Origin: Laguncularia racemosa
Taxonomy: Eukaryota > Streptophyta > Magnoliopsida > Myrtales > Combretaceae
DNA length: 64,000 bases
Direction of reading: 5' to 3'
NCBI GenBank assembly: GCA_037954665.1
Contig: JBBMOL010000450.1
Location: 1-64,000, forward strand
Made by a program: the position numbers and the translations under genes
Part shown: positions 44,500 to 55,174 of the stretch, piece by piece
Layout: the number at the start of each line of letters is the position of its first letter
Position numbering within the stretch: position 1 is the first letter of the stretch
The notes under the pieces: model-generated
Told to the model about the DNA's origin: nothing
Database searches by the model: none
What the model saw: the letters and a program-made list of their open reading frames with translations, nothing else

Positions 44500-44773
44500 T
44501 AAAATTTAGCTGACATGGCATGTGGCAATTACTTTCTCGCAAATTAGCAATTGCGATGATTTACTTCTCACAAGTGGCAGATGTGGCAATCACATTCTCG
44601 CATATACTATTTGCGTGAATTATGTTCTCGAAAAAAGCACTTCCTTTTCGGCAATTAACTTCTTGCAATAAGTATATACTATTTATGAGAATTATTTTCT
44701 CAAAAAAGCGCATTTTCCTTTATGTTACCTCTCACAATATAATTCCTCGCTTTTGCTCGTTTCTATTGTAGTG
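44500..44773 (-). repeat. CACTA terminal and subterminal repeats
   Basis: The outermost bases are TTGTAGTG (44766-44773), which read CACTACAA from outside. Inside lie several TTCTCGCA / GCGAGAA-like words and their variants (TTCTCGCAAATT, TTCTCGCATATAC, GTTCTCGAAAAAAGC, TTTTCTCAAAAAAGCGC), as in CACTA subterminal arrays where transposase binds. Confidence 0.75.
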
Positions 44774-44875
44774 ACATGTCTCCCCATTGATTACATAAAA
44801 GACTTGCGCAAGTTTGATTTTTGATAAGAAGTATGCAAGTATAAATCACTTGGAAATTTATATAATATTTTGTTC

Positions 44876-45930
44876 TACATTTGCTTACGAGAAATAGAGA
44901 GTGAGGAAGAAATTCTTGATGAGGGTGATGATGAAATAGAGGAAGAGCATGAAGAACTAGAGGTTCCAGTATATCCTGAACTAAAACCTATAGTGGAGAA
45001 GACTATTGAGGTTCCTATTGGAAACAAGGAAACAGAGAGGCAACTCTTGAAAAAAGAGTAGAAGAAGAAAGATCTTGAAGAACTAGAGGCTCTATTAGCT
45101 GACTTTGGCATCTCTTCAAAAGAGAGTAATGGCTAAGGGTAGTCTCGTGATAATAACTAATGATCTCTGCTTTGAAAATTATGTTGGTCTCTTACGTTTG
45201 GTGTTGTGGTTTGGCAACTTTACAGCAAGGAAAAGGAGCTCATTCATTTTCTTCTTTATTAGACCACATTATCCTGTGTTTAAATGTAATTACATGGAAG
45301 TTCATTGAAATGACTATGAAGTAATCTCAAGCTCTCAACATCTTCAAATTATCATTTTTGTGAGGATGGCAGTATTTAAGTGATGGATCATTATTGTTGG
45401 TCAATTATGGTTGTAATTACTTTGCTCTATACTATATGTTTTACAATGATGATTTTTCGAGTTGGAGGCTGTCTTACTATCCTATTGCTCAAATTCCTTT
45501 TTTCATCTTTTCTGATCTAGCTACTATCATACGTAGGTGTTTCAAATGATAAGAAAGATGTGGAACCCAATGGAAAGGAAGAAAAGAAGGAAAATGCAAG
45601 GGAATCAAAAAGTGCTAAAAAGAAGAAGAAGAAAGAAAAATCATCTAAGGATGCAAAGGATTTGAAAGATCAACCCAACAACCCAGGCATTTCAAATAGA
45701 TCAGAAGTTGATGCTAGATTGAACGTGAAGAGGGAGACAGTGCAATTGTGGATACAAAAGAGCGATTGAAGAAGATGACATCTATGAAGAAGAAGAAATC
45801 TAGTAAATAAATGGATGCTGCTGCTAAAGTTGCAACTCAAGAGGCAGCTACAAGGAGTGCAAGGCTTGCTATAGCAAAGAAAAAAAGAGAAGAACCATTA
45901 TAATCAGTAGCTTATATGGTAAATTCTATG
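44876..45930 (+). pseudogene. Lysine-rich plant protein gene, degenerate
   Basis: Exon-like part 1 (44876-45135): acidic EIESEEEILDEGDDEIEEEH, then KETERQLLKKE, an in-frame TAG, KKKDLEELEALLADFGISSK. Part 2 (from about 45535, after a TACGTAG acceptor-like site): KESKSAKKKKKKEKSSKDAK, then, after a frame change near 45750, TKERLKKMTSMKKKKSSK, a TAA stop in place of a codon, and MDAAAKVATQEAATRSARLA. The pattern (acidic start, KKKxLEELxALLADFGI, poly-lysine middle, alanine-rich basic end) resembles an uncharacterised plant protein of the 'stress response NST1-like' type, from memory only. Two stops plus a frame change mean it is not a working gene. The intervening 45140-45530 looks like an intron, so it is not a processed copy. 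Confidence 0.5.
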
Positions 45931-45988
45931 TGTATCTCCATATGAATATGAACTTCTCATTGTTCATATATCAAAGAGGAAAATACAA

Positions 45989-46147
45989 ATGAGAACTTCA
46001 AAAGATTTGGAATTAGAAGATATGGAAATCATTGGTAGTAGTACATCCAATGATGATGTTGACATTGATGAAGAAGATGATGATGAAGATGCAGATGGTG
46101 GTGATATGGATAGAAGAGATGATGGAAATTGTGATGATTTATTTTAA
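45989..46147 (+). CDS. Short acidic ORF, unknown
   Basis: 52 residues starting MRTSKDLELEDMEIIGSS, ending in a run of D and E (DIDEEDDDEDADGGD). Acidic tails like this close many hAT-type transposases, but no upstream hAT sequence is visible, so it may simply be the tail of an unknown gene relic or chance. Confidence 0.25.
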   Translation: MRTSKDLELEDMEIIGSSTSNDDVDIDEEDDDEDADGGDMDRRDDGNCDDLF

Positions 46148-47105
46148 TTATTGTTTTGTATTATGATTTATAAAATCATAACTTTTATTGGGACTTATGG
46201 TTGATTATCCCTATGATTAATTATTTATATTGTGTAACTTATATTTGATTATTTATATTATCATTTTTATTGCGATTTATAATCAAAATATATGCTAAAT
46301 TTTCTTATTTCTATTATCTATTATATTTTTGAATGATTACTATAAATAAATTTATAATATTTAAAAGTTATTTTATAAAATTGTAAAGACACTAAATTGG
46401 AGTTTAAGTGCTTTAATGATATAGATAATAAATAAAAAATTCAAAAACACCAAACTAACTACATCGACTTTAATATTATAGGTTAATGTAGTCTATTCCA
46501 AGTGAGAAAAAGCTGTACAATTTACCGAATTCTTCTCAATATTAATATTATTATTATTGTCTTCTTATTATACCGTAAATGATAAGCTGATATATGAGAC
46601 TTCCAAGTTCAACGTCAATTTAATATTAGTAAAAAATTATAAGCCGACATCAGGGGAATGCTGCAAAAAATCTTTCTAAAATGTAGCAAAGAAAGACTAG
46701 TTTCATTTGACGAAGGAATTGAAAAAAAAAGTGCAAAAGACAAGAACAGAACGTACGTGACGTGAGACATAATTGTAGACCCGTAAGAAAGTTGTATTTG
46801 ACGCAGTCCAAACACGCGATTTCTCTCATCCAAATAAATAAATAAATGAATAAAAGATCCCTCAGCACCAGCAGACACACCAAAATAGCAATACAACCAC
46901 GACTTAATTCCTTATTTTGCCCAATCAACTTGTTGTCTTAGGTATTGTATTGTACTATTTTGTCATAGTTTTCCACACGTCCAACTTTTGACCGAGGAAT
47001 AAACGTTGAAGCAGTAGCACGCCAATTACAGAAGCGCAAACAAAATAGATAGAGATGAAAAGACGGCCAATCTATGGTGAGAGTAGAAAGAAACGCAAAT
47101 TTCAG

Positions 47106-47158
<53 letters not shown>

Positions 47159-47422
47159 TCATAAAGGTTGAAATGCACAGATTCACATGTCTGCAGATTC
47201 AAGATCTCTGTGACTCAAGGGATTAAAAGATCAAACCATACATATTGATCATGCCATCAGGTTTGTGGTTTACCCAAACCCACGATTTCTGCATCTTCCA
47301 TAATGTCATAAGCCTCAAAGTCAAAGGGGCAGGCTTCATATGACTTGCCATGATGATTGCCAACGAGACAAGTTCGTAGGAATAGTCTTCTGTGAAGTTT
47401 CCTTGGAAAAGAGGGAGGACAA
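46148..47422 (+). promoter_or_regulatory. Upstream region of the ANTH gene
   Basis: No ORF is supported. An ACGT cluster (ACGTACGTGACGTGAG at 46751-46766) combines ABRE-like ACGTGAC and TGACG words. An AAAT tetranucleotide repeat lies at about 46831-46856. A (TA)n run at 47106-47126 passes directly into (GA)n at 47126-47155, about 270 bases before the start codon. The TA run could serve as TATA sequence and the GA run as a GAGA-type promoter or leader element, both common in plants. I cannot place the transcription start. Confidence 0.4.
47106..47155. repeat. Compound microsatellite (TA)n(GA)n
   Basis: About 10 TA units followed by about 15 GA units, upstream of the ANTH gene. The ORFs across it on the minus strand (poly Leu-Ser, Tyr-Ile) are shadows. 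Confidence 0.95.
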
Positions 47423-48673
47423 ATGAAGTATTGGAAAGGAGCTGCAGGTGCTCTCAAAGATAAAAACAGCATATGGCTAGCCGGCCTTGCTCCTAAAAGC
47501 ATAAACCGAAACGCTCATCTTGAAATTGCCATCATCAGAGCTACGAGCCATGATGACACTCAGGTGGATTACAGGAACGTGCAGCGCGTGTTCGCTTGGG
47601 TACGGACATCTCCTTATCACCTCAAGCCCCTTGTCTGGGCCCTCTCTATGCGCATGGATAGGACACGCAGCTGGGTGGTTGCCCTCAAAGGCCTCATGCT
47701 CATACACGGTGTGTTTTGCTGCAAGATCCCCGCGGTTCAGAAGATCGGACGTTTGGCCTTCGATCTCTCCAACTTCAGTGACACGCATTCCAAACCCGCC
47801 AAGACTTGGGGCTATAATGCCTTTATCCGCGCATATTTCACTTTCTTGGACCAGAAATCATCCTTTATGTCCACCTGTAGCACTATCGAAAGAGGCCGAA
47901 AGAAACTTCTCGCCCAAGGAAAATCAGAGGACACAGGTGAACAGCGTCTGGCCGATGAGTTACAAACCTTGCAAAGATTACAATCCTTGTTGGATTTGCT
48001 TATTCAGGTCAAGCCTCAGGCCCATGGCATGAGAACGGTCCTAATCCTGGAGGCAATGGAATGCATCATCATTGAAACATTCGATGTTTACAGCAAAATC
48101 TGTACTTATATTGCCAGGATTTTATCCAGGATTCATGCAGCCAGCCGGTGTGAAGATGCCTCCTTGGCTCTCAAGGTTCTTCAACAAGCCAACACACAGG
48201 CTGAGGAATTGTCGCAATTTTTCGATTTTTGCATCCTCCTGGGAGTTCTTAACGTGTCCGAATTCCCTAAAGTTGAGCAGATCCCCGAGGATGACATACA
48301 AGAAGTACAGAGAATTGTCGCTGGACTTCCGGACCAGAAATCTCGAAACAGTGAGGAACTAAATAGTTGCAACATTTGCAATGAAAAATCCATCGTTGTG
48401 AGGCCAAGTGGTGAAATTAATCGTTCTTCATCATTGTCCCAGGGGAGGATTTTAACCACAGCTGTGACGGATAAATGGGAAATTTTTGTGGATGATTTGA
48501 ATGTGAATGGAGGGATAGCCATGGATTCAACTAGTTATGAGAACGTAAGCAGTACAAGTTACACGTCCACAGCATCACCTGCATTAGCAACTGTTCCAGT
48601 TCCGCACGATGCTTCACATTCATATATTATACAGCCCTATAAACGAGAAATCCCAGATTTGATTAGCTTCTAA
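47423..48673 (+). CDS. ANTH-domain putative clathrin assembly protein
   Basis: A single open exon of 416 codons with normal codon use, the only intact host gene here. The ANTH domain fills about residues 25-155: NRNAHLEIAIIRATSHDDTQ, VFAWVRTSPYHLKPLVWALS, SWVVALKGLMLIHGVFCC and WGYNAFIRAYFTFLDQKS. The CALM-type helical bundle follows to about 280 (LLDLLIQVKPQAHGMRTVLI, EAMECIIIETFDVYSKIC). The tail (290-416) is low in structure, Ser/Thr-rich, and ends KREIPDLISF. Such proteins bind phosphoinositides and link membrane to clathrin in endocytosis. This one belongs to the short plant subgroup typified by At1g25240 (about 380 residues). The family's lysine/histidine phosphoinositide motif is replaced here by DDTQVDYRN. 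No NPF or DPF motif is seen in the tail. The start is fixed by the conserved WKGAAGALKDKNSIWLAGL opening. Confidence 0.93.
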   Translation: MKYWKGAAGALKDKNSIWLAGLAPKSINRNAHLEIAIIRATSHDDTQVDYRNVQRVFAWVRTSPYHLKPLVWALSMRMDRTRSWVVALKGLMLIHGVFCCKIPAVQKIGRLAFDLSNFSDTHSKPAKTWGYNAFIRAYFTFLDQKSSFMSTCSTIERGRKKLLAQGKSEDTGEQRLADELQTLQRLQSLLDLLIQVKPQAHGMRTVLILEAMECIIIETFDVYSKICTYIARILSRIHAASRCEDASLALKVLQQANTQAEELSQFFDFCILLGVLNVSEFPKVEQIPEDDIQEVQRIVAGLPDQKSRNSEELNSCNICNEKSIVVRPSGEINRSSSLSQGRILTTAVTDKWEIFVDDLNVNGGIAMDSTSYENVSSTSYTSTASPALATVPVPHDASHSYIIQPYKREIPDLISF

Positions 48674-49026
48674 TCAAAACGGAAGCTTTTTGTCCTACCC
48701 TCTGTCCATTTTATTTACAGTTTTTACTAAGGCTCTCTTTCCAACCTAAAACTTATTAATTCCCCTGATTTATTGCTGAGCCTTTTTTCATTTTTTTCCA
48801 GTTCTCTTTGAAAATCATAGAGTAGGTAAATTTTGTCATATAATTCGATTTTTCTAAAGAAATATTTTCTGTAGTTGCAAGTTAATTATCATTAGCAACA
48901 CAAAATGCAGAATTAATTCTAAAAAATTTTCAGGATAAGAATGCTCATCTAAATTAAGCTAAACCGAAGGATGACGTTATTTTTAATATTCATGATCAGA
49001 TAAATGAAGACCTTTTAGGTCCCTTT
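48674..49026 (+). other. 3' flank of the ANTH gene
   Basis: AT-rich with likely 3' UTR; no clear polyadenylation signal stands out. It ends where a copia LTR begins. Confidence 0.4.
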
Positions 49027-49419
49027 TGTTGGAATTTCCCCATTTTTTTTTTTTTGGATTTCAGTTGAAATACTTGGCTATTTTATTGGGATATTTTATT
49101 TTTGAGTGTGATCCATTTTTAGCTCAAGTCAACCCATGCCTCACATGAGAAATCTCGCATCCACGCTCTGCTGATGTTTGTTGAACTCTGTAACATTTCT
49201 ATCTTGGGTTTCTACTCACTCATTTAAAAAATACGCCATCCATATCGAGAGAGCAAGGATTTAGAAGCACCAAGTTGAAACCAAAAAGAAAAATCCAATA
49301 TGCACGTTTAGCAATGGTTGGAGGTATGTGACACAATTCATTTTTGCTTCCATTTCCGTTTCTTCTATGTTTATTGGATTTGCTGAACATGCTTAAGATA
49401 TATATATGTACTCCTAACA
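49027..49419 (+). repeat. 5' LTR of a Ty1/copia element
   Basis: 393 bp from TGTTGGAATTTCCCC to ...CTCCTAACA, followed by a PBS-like CGATATCAGAGC at 49423-49434 (two changes from TGGTATCAGAGC). Size and ends fit TNT1-type copia LTRs. The matching 3' LTR is not in the window. Confidence 0.75.
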
Positions 49420-49434
49420 TTCGATATCAGAGCT

Positions 49435-50514
49435 TGCGAATGCTTATGTCTTGCATCTAGTTTCGAATTTTTGGAAATTGGGTATTTAAGTTTTGATTTT
49501 TGTAGTCCCAATAAGGTTAGAAATTAATAGAAAATCGAATTTCCATGTATTCTAGGCTTTAAAACGTTGAATTCAGGGTCAAAACCAACTAGAAAATGCG
49601 GGTCAAAACTAGTCGTAGCGATCTTGATGAAGGTTGAAGACGACTTAAATTTAAGTTGACTTGGAACAAAAAAAATAAAAAAGGAGAATGCACATGATAT
49701 GTGCTTGGAACAACTCGAACCCATGATCTATGAGATACCATGCTTACAAGGTTGAAGCTTGGACCAACTAACCTATTGATTTTCGCCTTGCAAATGCCAT
49801 AAATACATAAACATAGATGTATGATTATAACATTTAGTTAAATAGTTTTACACATTAAAATTGGTTTGTGTTAGTTACTATAGTAAATTAATTCTTATTA
49901 GCTCTCTATGAATTTAATTACTAATAATATGTGCTTATATTATTATTTGTTTATACATATAGTTTGTGGTTTATCATTATACATGTAATGTTGATTGGAT
50001 GATATAAGTATATTAGAATTGAGTTCATAAGTTATTGCTTATGGTTTTATGCAATAATTGAGCCTAAAGATTTAATTAATGTTTAAGTGATCAATACAAT
50101 TTTAATTAATTAAAGAGTAGCCACAGTATTTTTAATTATTTAAAATTATATATTAAGGATGATATGATCACACATGAAAATAAACATTAGTTGTGATTAA
50201 TAATATGCAATATAATATATCTTATCCCATAGGAATATTTATTATGTTGTGTACGGTTAATTAGGATAAAATCTAATTTACCTATAGGAATTAGAACAAG
50301 GAACATGATTTGATAGTTTTATCATAAGACTTTAGTTAAATCTAATTGAATTAGAACTTTAGCTTATAGGTAAGTTTTATGTCATGACTAGATTCATATT
50401 TCAGCATGATTTTACATTGGTAAAATGTGTTATATCTTAATTAGCCTGAAAATTTTGTAACATGAGCATGTATGTTTAACTATTGCAGCAATTCAACTTG
50501 TTAATTTTTCTAAT
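49435..50514 (+). other. Leader of the copia element, with a tRNA-like relic
   Basis: No ORF supported. On the minus strand at 49711-49775 are TAGGTTAGTTGG (A-box-like) and GGGTTCGAGTTG (B-box-like), about 42 bases apart, a degenerate tRNA-derived (SINE-like) module. The rest is AT-rich. Confidence 0.45.
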
Positions 50515-51180
50515 ATGCAACATGATGTTCCCGAACTTAAAGGGGATAACTATTAGGTTTGGAAGGAGAGAATTCTCCTTCATTTTAGATGGATGGACAT
50601 TGATTATGCCATAAGGAAATTAGAACCTCTTGTAATAATTGAAACCAGTACTTCAGATGCAATAAGTTTCTATAAAAAGTGGGGGCGATCTAATCGCTTG
50701 TCAGTTATGTTCATAAGGACTAAAATTTCTAGTGGTATAAAGGGCTCCATTGAGCAATATTAAAAGGTCTAAGATTTGCTAAAGGTCATTGATGAGTAAT
50801 TTGTTACTTTAGACAAGGTAATGGCCAGCACCCTAATTATAGAGCTTTTGACTTTGAGGCTTACTAGCATTAAAGGTGTGCATGATCACATCATGCGCAT
50901 GAGGGACATTACAGCCCAACTAAAGATATTAGAAGTCGAGTTGTCAAAACCTCTCCTGGTTTACTACATCCTTTGCACTTTACCTCAGTAGTATAGCCCA
51001 TTTAAAATACTTACAACATGCATAAGGATATATGGTCAATCAATGAGTTGTTGACCATGTGTGTTCAAGAAGAGGGCAAACTACTTATAAAGGAAAAGGA
51101 AAAAGAAAAGGAAAAGGTGAACTTGACTACTCATAGGAAGAGCAAAAGGAAAGATTAGGCTAAAGACAAAGGGAAAGGGA
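50515..51180 (+). pseudogene. Ty1/copia gag, degenerate
   Basis: Starts MQHDVPELKGDNY.VWKERI; then LHFRWMDIDYAIRKLEP, VMASTLIIELLTLRLTSIKG and DITAQLKILEVELSKPLL, the gag polypeptide of copia elements. Stops occur near 50553, 50760 and 50988. It ends in a lysine-rich stretch with a damaged zinc knuckle (FCKRKGHTKKQ-like near 51220). Confidence 0.8.
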
Positions 51181-52435
51181 AAATCCCTCTCATAAAGGAC
51201 ATATAGAAGGAAGCTGTGTTCTTCTTTTGTAAAAGGAAGGGACACACGAAGAAACAAAGCTCTAAGTTCATATAATGGCTTAATAAGAAAGGTACTTAAT
51301 TTTCACTTGTTTATTATGAATCCAATATGATTAATGTTAATCATAACACATGGTGTATTAATTCTGGTTCTATAATCCATGTGACCAATTCATTGCAGGA
51401 TTTAATAGACCTACGAAAGCTAATGGGAAGTGAGCGTAGCATCTATTTGGGAAATAAGATGTCTTTAAATGAAGAGGTTGTTGGGACGTGCAACTTAGTT
51501 TTAAATAGTGGTTACATTTTGAATTTGAAAAGACATTTTATATCTTTGGTTACTATAGGAATTTAATTTCGGTTTTCAAACTTGTGTCAGATAGTTATTC
51601 CTTTACCTTTTCGGACTTTGGATTTAATTTATTTTATAAATCTGATGTTATTGGATATGGTACTTTATCTGATGGTTTTTTTCTTCTTAATTTACAAAAT
51701 GATGATAACCATACTATTATGCATGTTCATGAAGAAGTTGGCCTTAAATAATGTATTGCGAATGAAGAATCCTCTATGTTGTGGCATTAGAGATTAGGAT
51801 ATATCTCCATTGATAGAATTAAAAGATTGGTGAATGATGGGGTACTTAGTGCTTTAGATTTCATTGACTTTGAGACTTGTATACGCTGTATTAAGGGAAA
51901 ACAGACTAACAAATCACAGAAGAGTGCTAAGAGGAGTTCTAAATTATTGAAAATCATACACATAGATATTTGTAGTCCAGACATGGATGTATATTGCAAT
52001 AAGTACTTTGTCTTTTTCATAGATGATTACTCACGGTACATGTATCTCTACTTGCTTAACAATAAGAATAAAGTGCTAGATGCTTTTAAAGTGTTTTAAA
52101 GCTAAAGTAGAGAAACAATGTGGAAAACAAATTAAAATTATGAAATTTGATAGAGGCAGAGAGTATTATGGTAGATATATAAAGAGTAGACAAGTGACTG
52201 GTCCATTTGTGAGGTTTCTTTAAGAGAATGGGATTGTTGCCCAATACAGTTTACCTGGTTCTCTATATTAGAATGGAGTAGCTGAAGGGAAAAACTAAAC
52301 ATTATTGGACATGGTGCAAAGTATGCTTGCAAGCTCCAAGCTTCCTAACTCATTATGGATCGAAGCTCTCAAAACAGTTGTGTATATATTGAACCAAGTT
52401 CTAACCAAGGTTGTCAAAAAGATGCATTAGGTCTA
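51181..52435 (+). pseudogene. Ty1/copia protease and integrase, truncated
   Basis: Protease: NTWCINSGSIIHVTNSLQDL near 51345, with the catalytic aspartate of DSG changed to asparagine, then SERSIYLGNKMSLNEEVVGT. From about 51790: RLGYISIDRIKRL, FIDFETCIRCIKGKQTNKSQ (pre-integrase zinc-binding region) and IIHIDICSPDMD, FFIDDYSRYMYLYL (integrase core). Further: QENGIVAQYSLPGS-like and NGVAEGKN near 52280, then SKLPNSLWIEALKT. It stops at about 52435, after LNQVLTK, before RT. Frameshifts near 51570-51780 and 52097. Confidence 0.85.
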
Positions 52436-52639
52436 CATTCCACATGATGCTACTTTAGCATGTCACTGACATGCCGTGTTTGATGTCATACTGCTTGCTA
52501 CTTATCTTCTTGTATAGTATTGAGACACTTGGATTGATAAACATTTGAGAAGGTATAGTACATTGGTTCATTTAATATTATTTACTTTACTTGTTTGTTA
52601 TTTACAAAATAACTTCATTTCTTATAAATTTGTTGGATG

Positions 52640-52925
52640 CCATATATAGATGGTATCTTAGAGTAGCTTCCCCTTTCTTGTCAGGAAAGGAATGATATTC
52701 GGCGTGCTTGGGTACCTTTGATTTGCTTTCATATTGTAGAGTGATACTATCTTGATTGGGTAATGCAACAATTTAGTGGGATCCAAAGCATACCAAAGTA
52801 GTGTGACACATCTCCTTCCCTCCATAGGATCGATCTTAGAGGGAAAACTGATGAAGATTGGAGGAGGAGACATACGGTTTACATTCATGAATAGGAGGAA
52901 TATCAACTTTCTCTCATTTAGCTAG
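52640..52925 (+). pseudogene. Plant mobile domain (MAIN-like) relic
   Basis: Reads RNDIRRAWVPLICFHIVE, a stop, YYLDWVMQQFSGIQSIPK, a stop, CDTSPSLHRIDLRGKTDEDW and RRRHTVYIHE, the C-terminal part of the plant mobile domain shared by MAIN-like proteins and transposons. The stops stand where conserved tryptophans are expected (TGA or TAG for TGG), as from G-to-A decay. Whether it came from a transposon or a host MAIN-like gene cannot be told. Confidence 0.65.
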
Positions 52926-53822
52926 AGTTCAATGACAAATTGCTAGGTGGGGTAGATCTTAGGTATTATCTTTGGTACCATAATGTCACATGATAGTACA
53001 TTTGCTACACTAAAGTAATGCTCGGTGCCTTAGTAAATCGTTTTAACCATATCATTCTACTTTTATGTTTCTGCATTGTATTATTAACATACTTGACTTT
53101 CCATGTAGTTAGATTGCTTCGCTTGCATTGAGGTGGTGCATTCCTTAGAAGAAGCACAGGTTGTAGTAGCCATTGGGTGGCATCTCCTCGAGAGTAATGG
53201 TGGTGTTACATTATTCCCTTTGCATCATTAGGAGATGCCTCTACCTCGTGCCACCTGAGGGAGAGGACAGGCTCATAGTTGGGGTCATCTTTAGTAGGTA
53301 GTCTAAGATTGATCACCTACTCATCAGTAGCTCATCCTTCACCATTTTACAATGATCTAACATTCACTATCGATATGATGGAGTTTTATATACCTAATGT
53401 CAATATACCATATACGTCTATGGTTACTCTACCTGTTCCTCAAAAGGAAAGACATTTAGGTGCATTAGATATGGGGGAGGGACTCACACAAGTAGATCCT
53501 CAATATATTTTGTGGGATGAACCACCATTCCATGCCTAGACCTATCTTGATATTAGAGGACCTAGCAACTCTTTTCAGATTGAAGAGAGTTCGGCATGAT
53601 ATGAACATAGACATTGTGAGAGACGACGTTGGAGAAGGGATTAGACATTTATTTGGCTATGTAATCAAACACTACTTTTTTCCATTTTCTTTATGTATAT
53701 GTATTTCTAATTTTATTTGCTTTAGCTATGTAATTATACTTGTATAGTTTGAATAAATTGATGAAATTATTTTGTTTCTCTAATTAATTTATGTTATGAA
53801 ATTTAGAATTTTCATAGGTTTA
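52926..53822 (+). other. Region after the plant mobile domain relic
   Basis: Open frames at 53279-53539 and 53517-53747 overlap in different frames and match nothing I know; they may be the divergent C-terminal tail of the mobile-domain gene. AT-rich from 53650. Confidence 0.3.
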
Positions 53823-55174
53823 TGATGTGCCTAAAACCAAGTTTAAGCACATATAAAACCAATTTGAAAGACAATCAAACAATGTCAATCAAACTAGTTC
53901 AACAATTGTGCAATTCCTCAATATTTATGAAGCAATTCTTCAAATAATGGCGTGATCTATCTTAATTCCAAGTATGTTATAGCTCTGATACCAAAAGATA
54001 ATGTGCCTAAAACCAAGATTAAGTACATGCAAAACCAATTTGAAAAATAATCAAATAATGTTTATAACCAATTCTTTAAACAAGGATGTGATCAATCTTA
54101 AGTATCCAAATTAGATTGCTCTGGCATCAAATATGATGTGCCTAAAATGGGGTTTAAGCACATGTAATTGGAACAAAGTACAAACCTCAAAGGACTAGTT
54201 TAATCACGGCTCAAAATTCCAAGAATTGCTTGAACCCTAACGGAGTAAAATGAAATTCGAATGCTATAACTTTCAATGAAACAATCCACACTGATAAAAT
54301 CCTCAAAACAACACTAAACACAATTGAAATGCCACGTGAATTACACACAAGAACAGTTGAACAAATTCGAGGTCCACTTTCCCAACAAAGTTGATCCATG
54401 GTTCAAAGTGAAGCTAAATTGAAGGTTAAAACTTAAAGGCTAAAACCAATCAATTGAAGTAATAAGAGTTTGGTTGCAAATGCAATCAAAATTCGGTTAA
54501 TAACACTTCCAAATCAACCCTAGATACAACTCACTATTGAAGAAAGGAAATTGCAACAAGGAAAATTTGATATTACTAATAAATTAGCCTTGGAGCTACT
54601 CACTACAACCTCAAATTGGGATTTGAAATTGATAAGAGCAATTTGAATTAGGAAAACCCTAACCCTCACATGTAAAGTGTTTGTTCTTTTCTGAAATTTT
54701 GGTTAACTCCCCCAAAACCCTACTTAAGCAAGTATTTATATTTGCACCTTTTATGGTTAAAAAGTCCATAAAATTACAACTATGCCACTTTTAGGATGTT
54801 TGGTCCTAAAACTCAATTATAATCAAATAAAAAGTGTCCCAAAAGCTTACACATAAATAGTCCAAAGAAATAATTACAAATAACAATAGTCTTCATCATG
54901 CTAGCTCTTCCATAAGATTCGTCAGCCTAGTTCATTACCGGTTTAGGTCGGTCCATGGATAACCCACAAGCTGAATCTTAGTGCGTTTGTCCATCACCTT
55001 ATAAAGCATGATAAGTTTGCCTGTTGGAATATACAATACATGAATAAGAGAAAAGAGGTTAGTAAACAAATAATTCCATGGTTGATGTGCTCAAAATGGG
55101 CCCTCATTGCCAAGATTTGAAATCCTTTGGCTCTTGCCTTAATGATAGGTCTTGACGGATTTTGATTCCTATCA
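53823..55174 (-). repeat. 3' LTR of X copy 3, with two internal PBS-like units
   Basis: 1352 bp. The first 1041 bases in LTR sense (55174-54134) match the other X LTRs. Then come two units, each beginning with a PBS-like word (minus strand TTTGATGCCAGAG at 54119-54131 and TTTGGTATCAGAGCT at 53981-53995) and ending in a copy of the LTR end (AGGCACAT). TATA at about 54733. The target duplication places the true LTR end after the second unit. Confidence 0.8.

Larger units (their letters stand above)
36947..44773 (-). mobile_element. CACTA (En/Spm) DNA transposon, 3' end truncated
   Basis: On the minus strand the order of domains is transposase-associated, TNP2, DUF4218, DUF4216 and the plant En/Spm C-terminal region. 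The right terminus (5' end of the element) ends in TTGTAGTG at 44773, the reverse complement of CACTACAA, preceded by about 260 bases of subterminal repeats. The left terminus is missing: the element is cut at 36946/36947 by the X LTR. Stops throughout show it is dead. Confidence 0.85.

Noticed and set aside
46938..47186. ORF with poly-Leu/Ser and Tyr-Ile runs, which could be taken as a membrane protein
   Set aside because: It translates the (TA)n(GA)n microsatellite.
47477..47788. Minus-strand ORF of 103 codons and plus-strand alternative frames (47520-48032, 48072-48362) over the ANTH gene
   Set aside because: Shadows of the conserved ANTH frame; no family resemblance.
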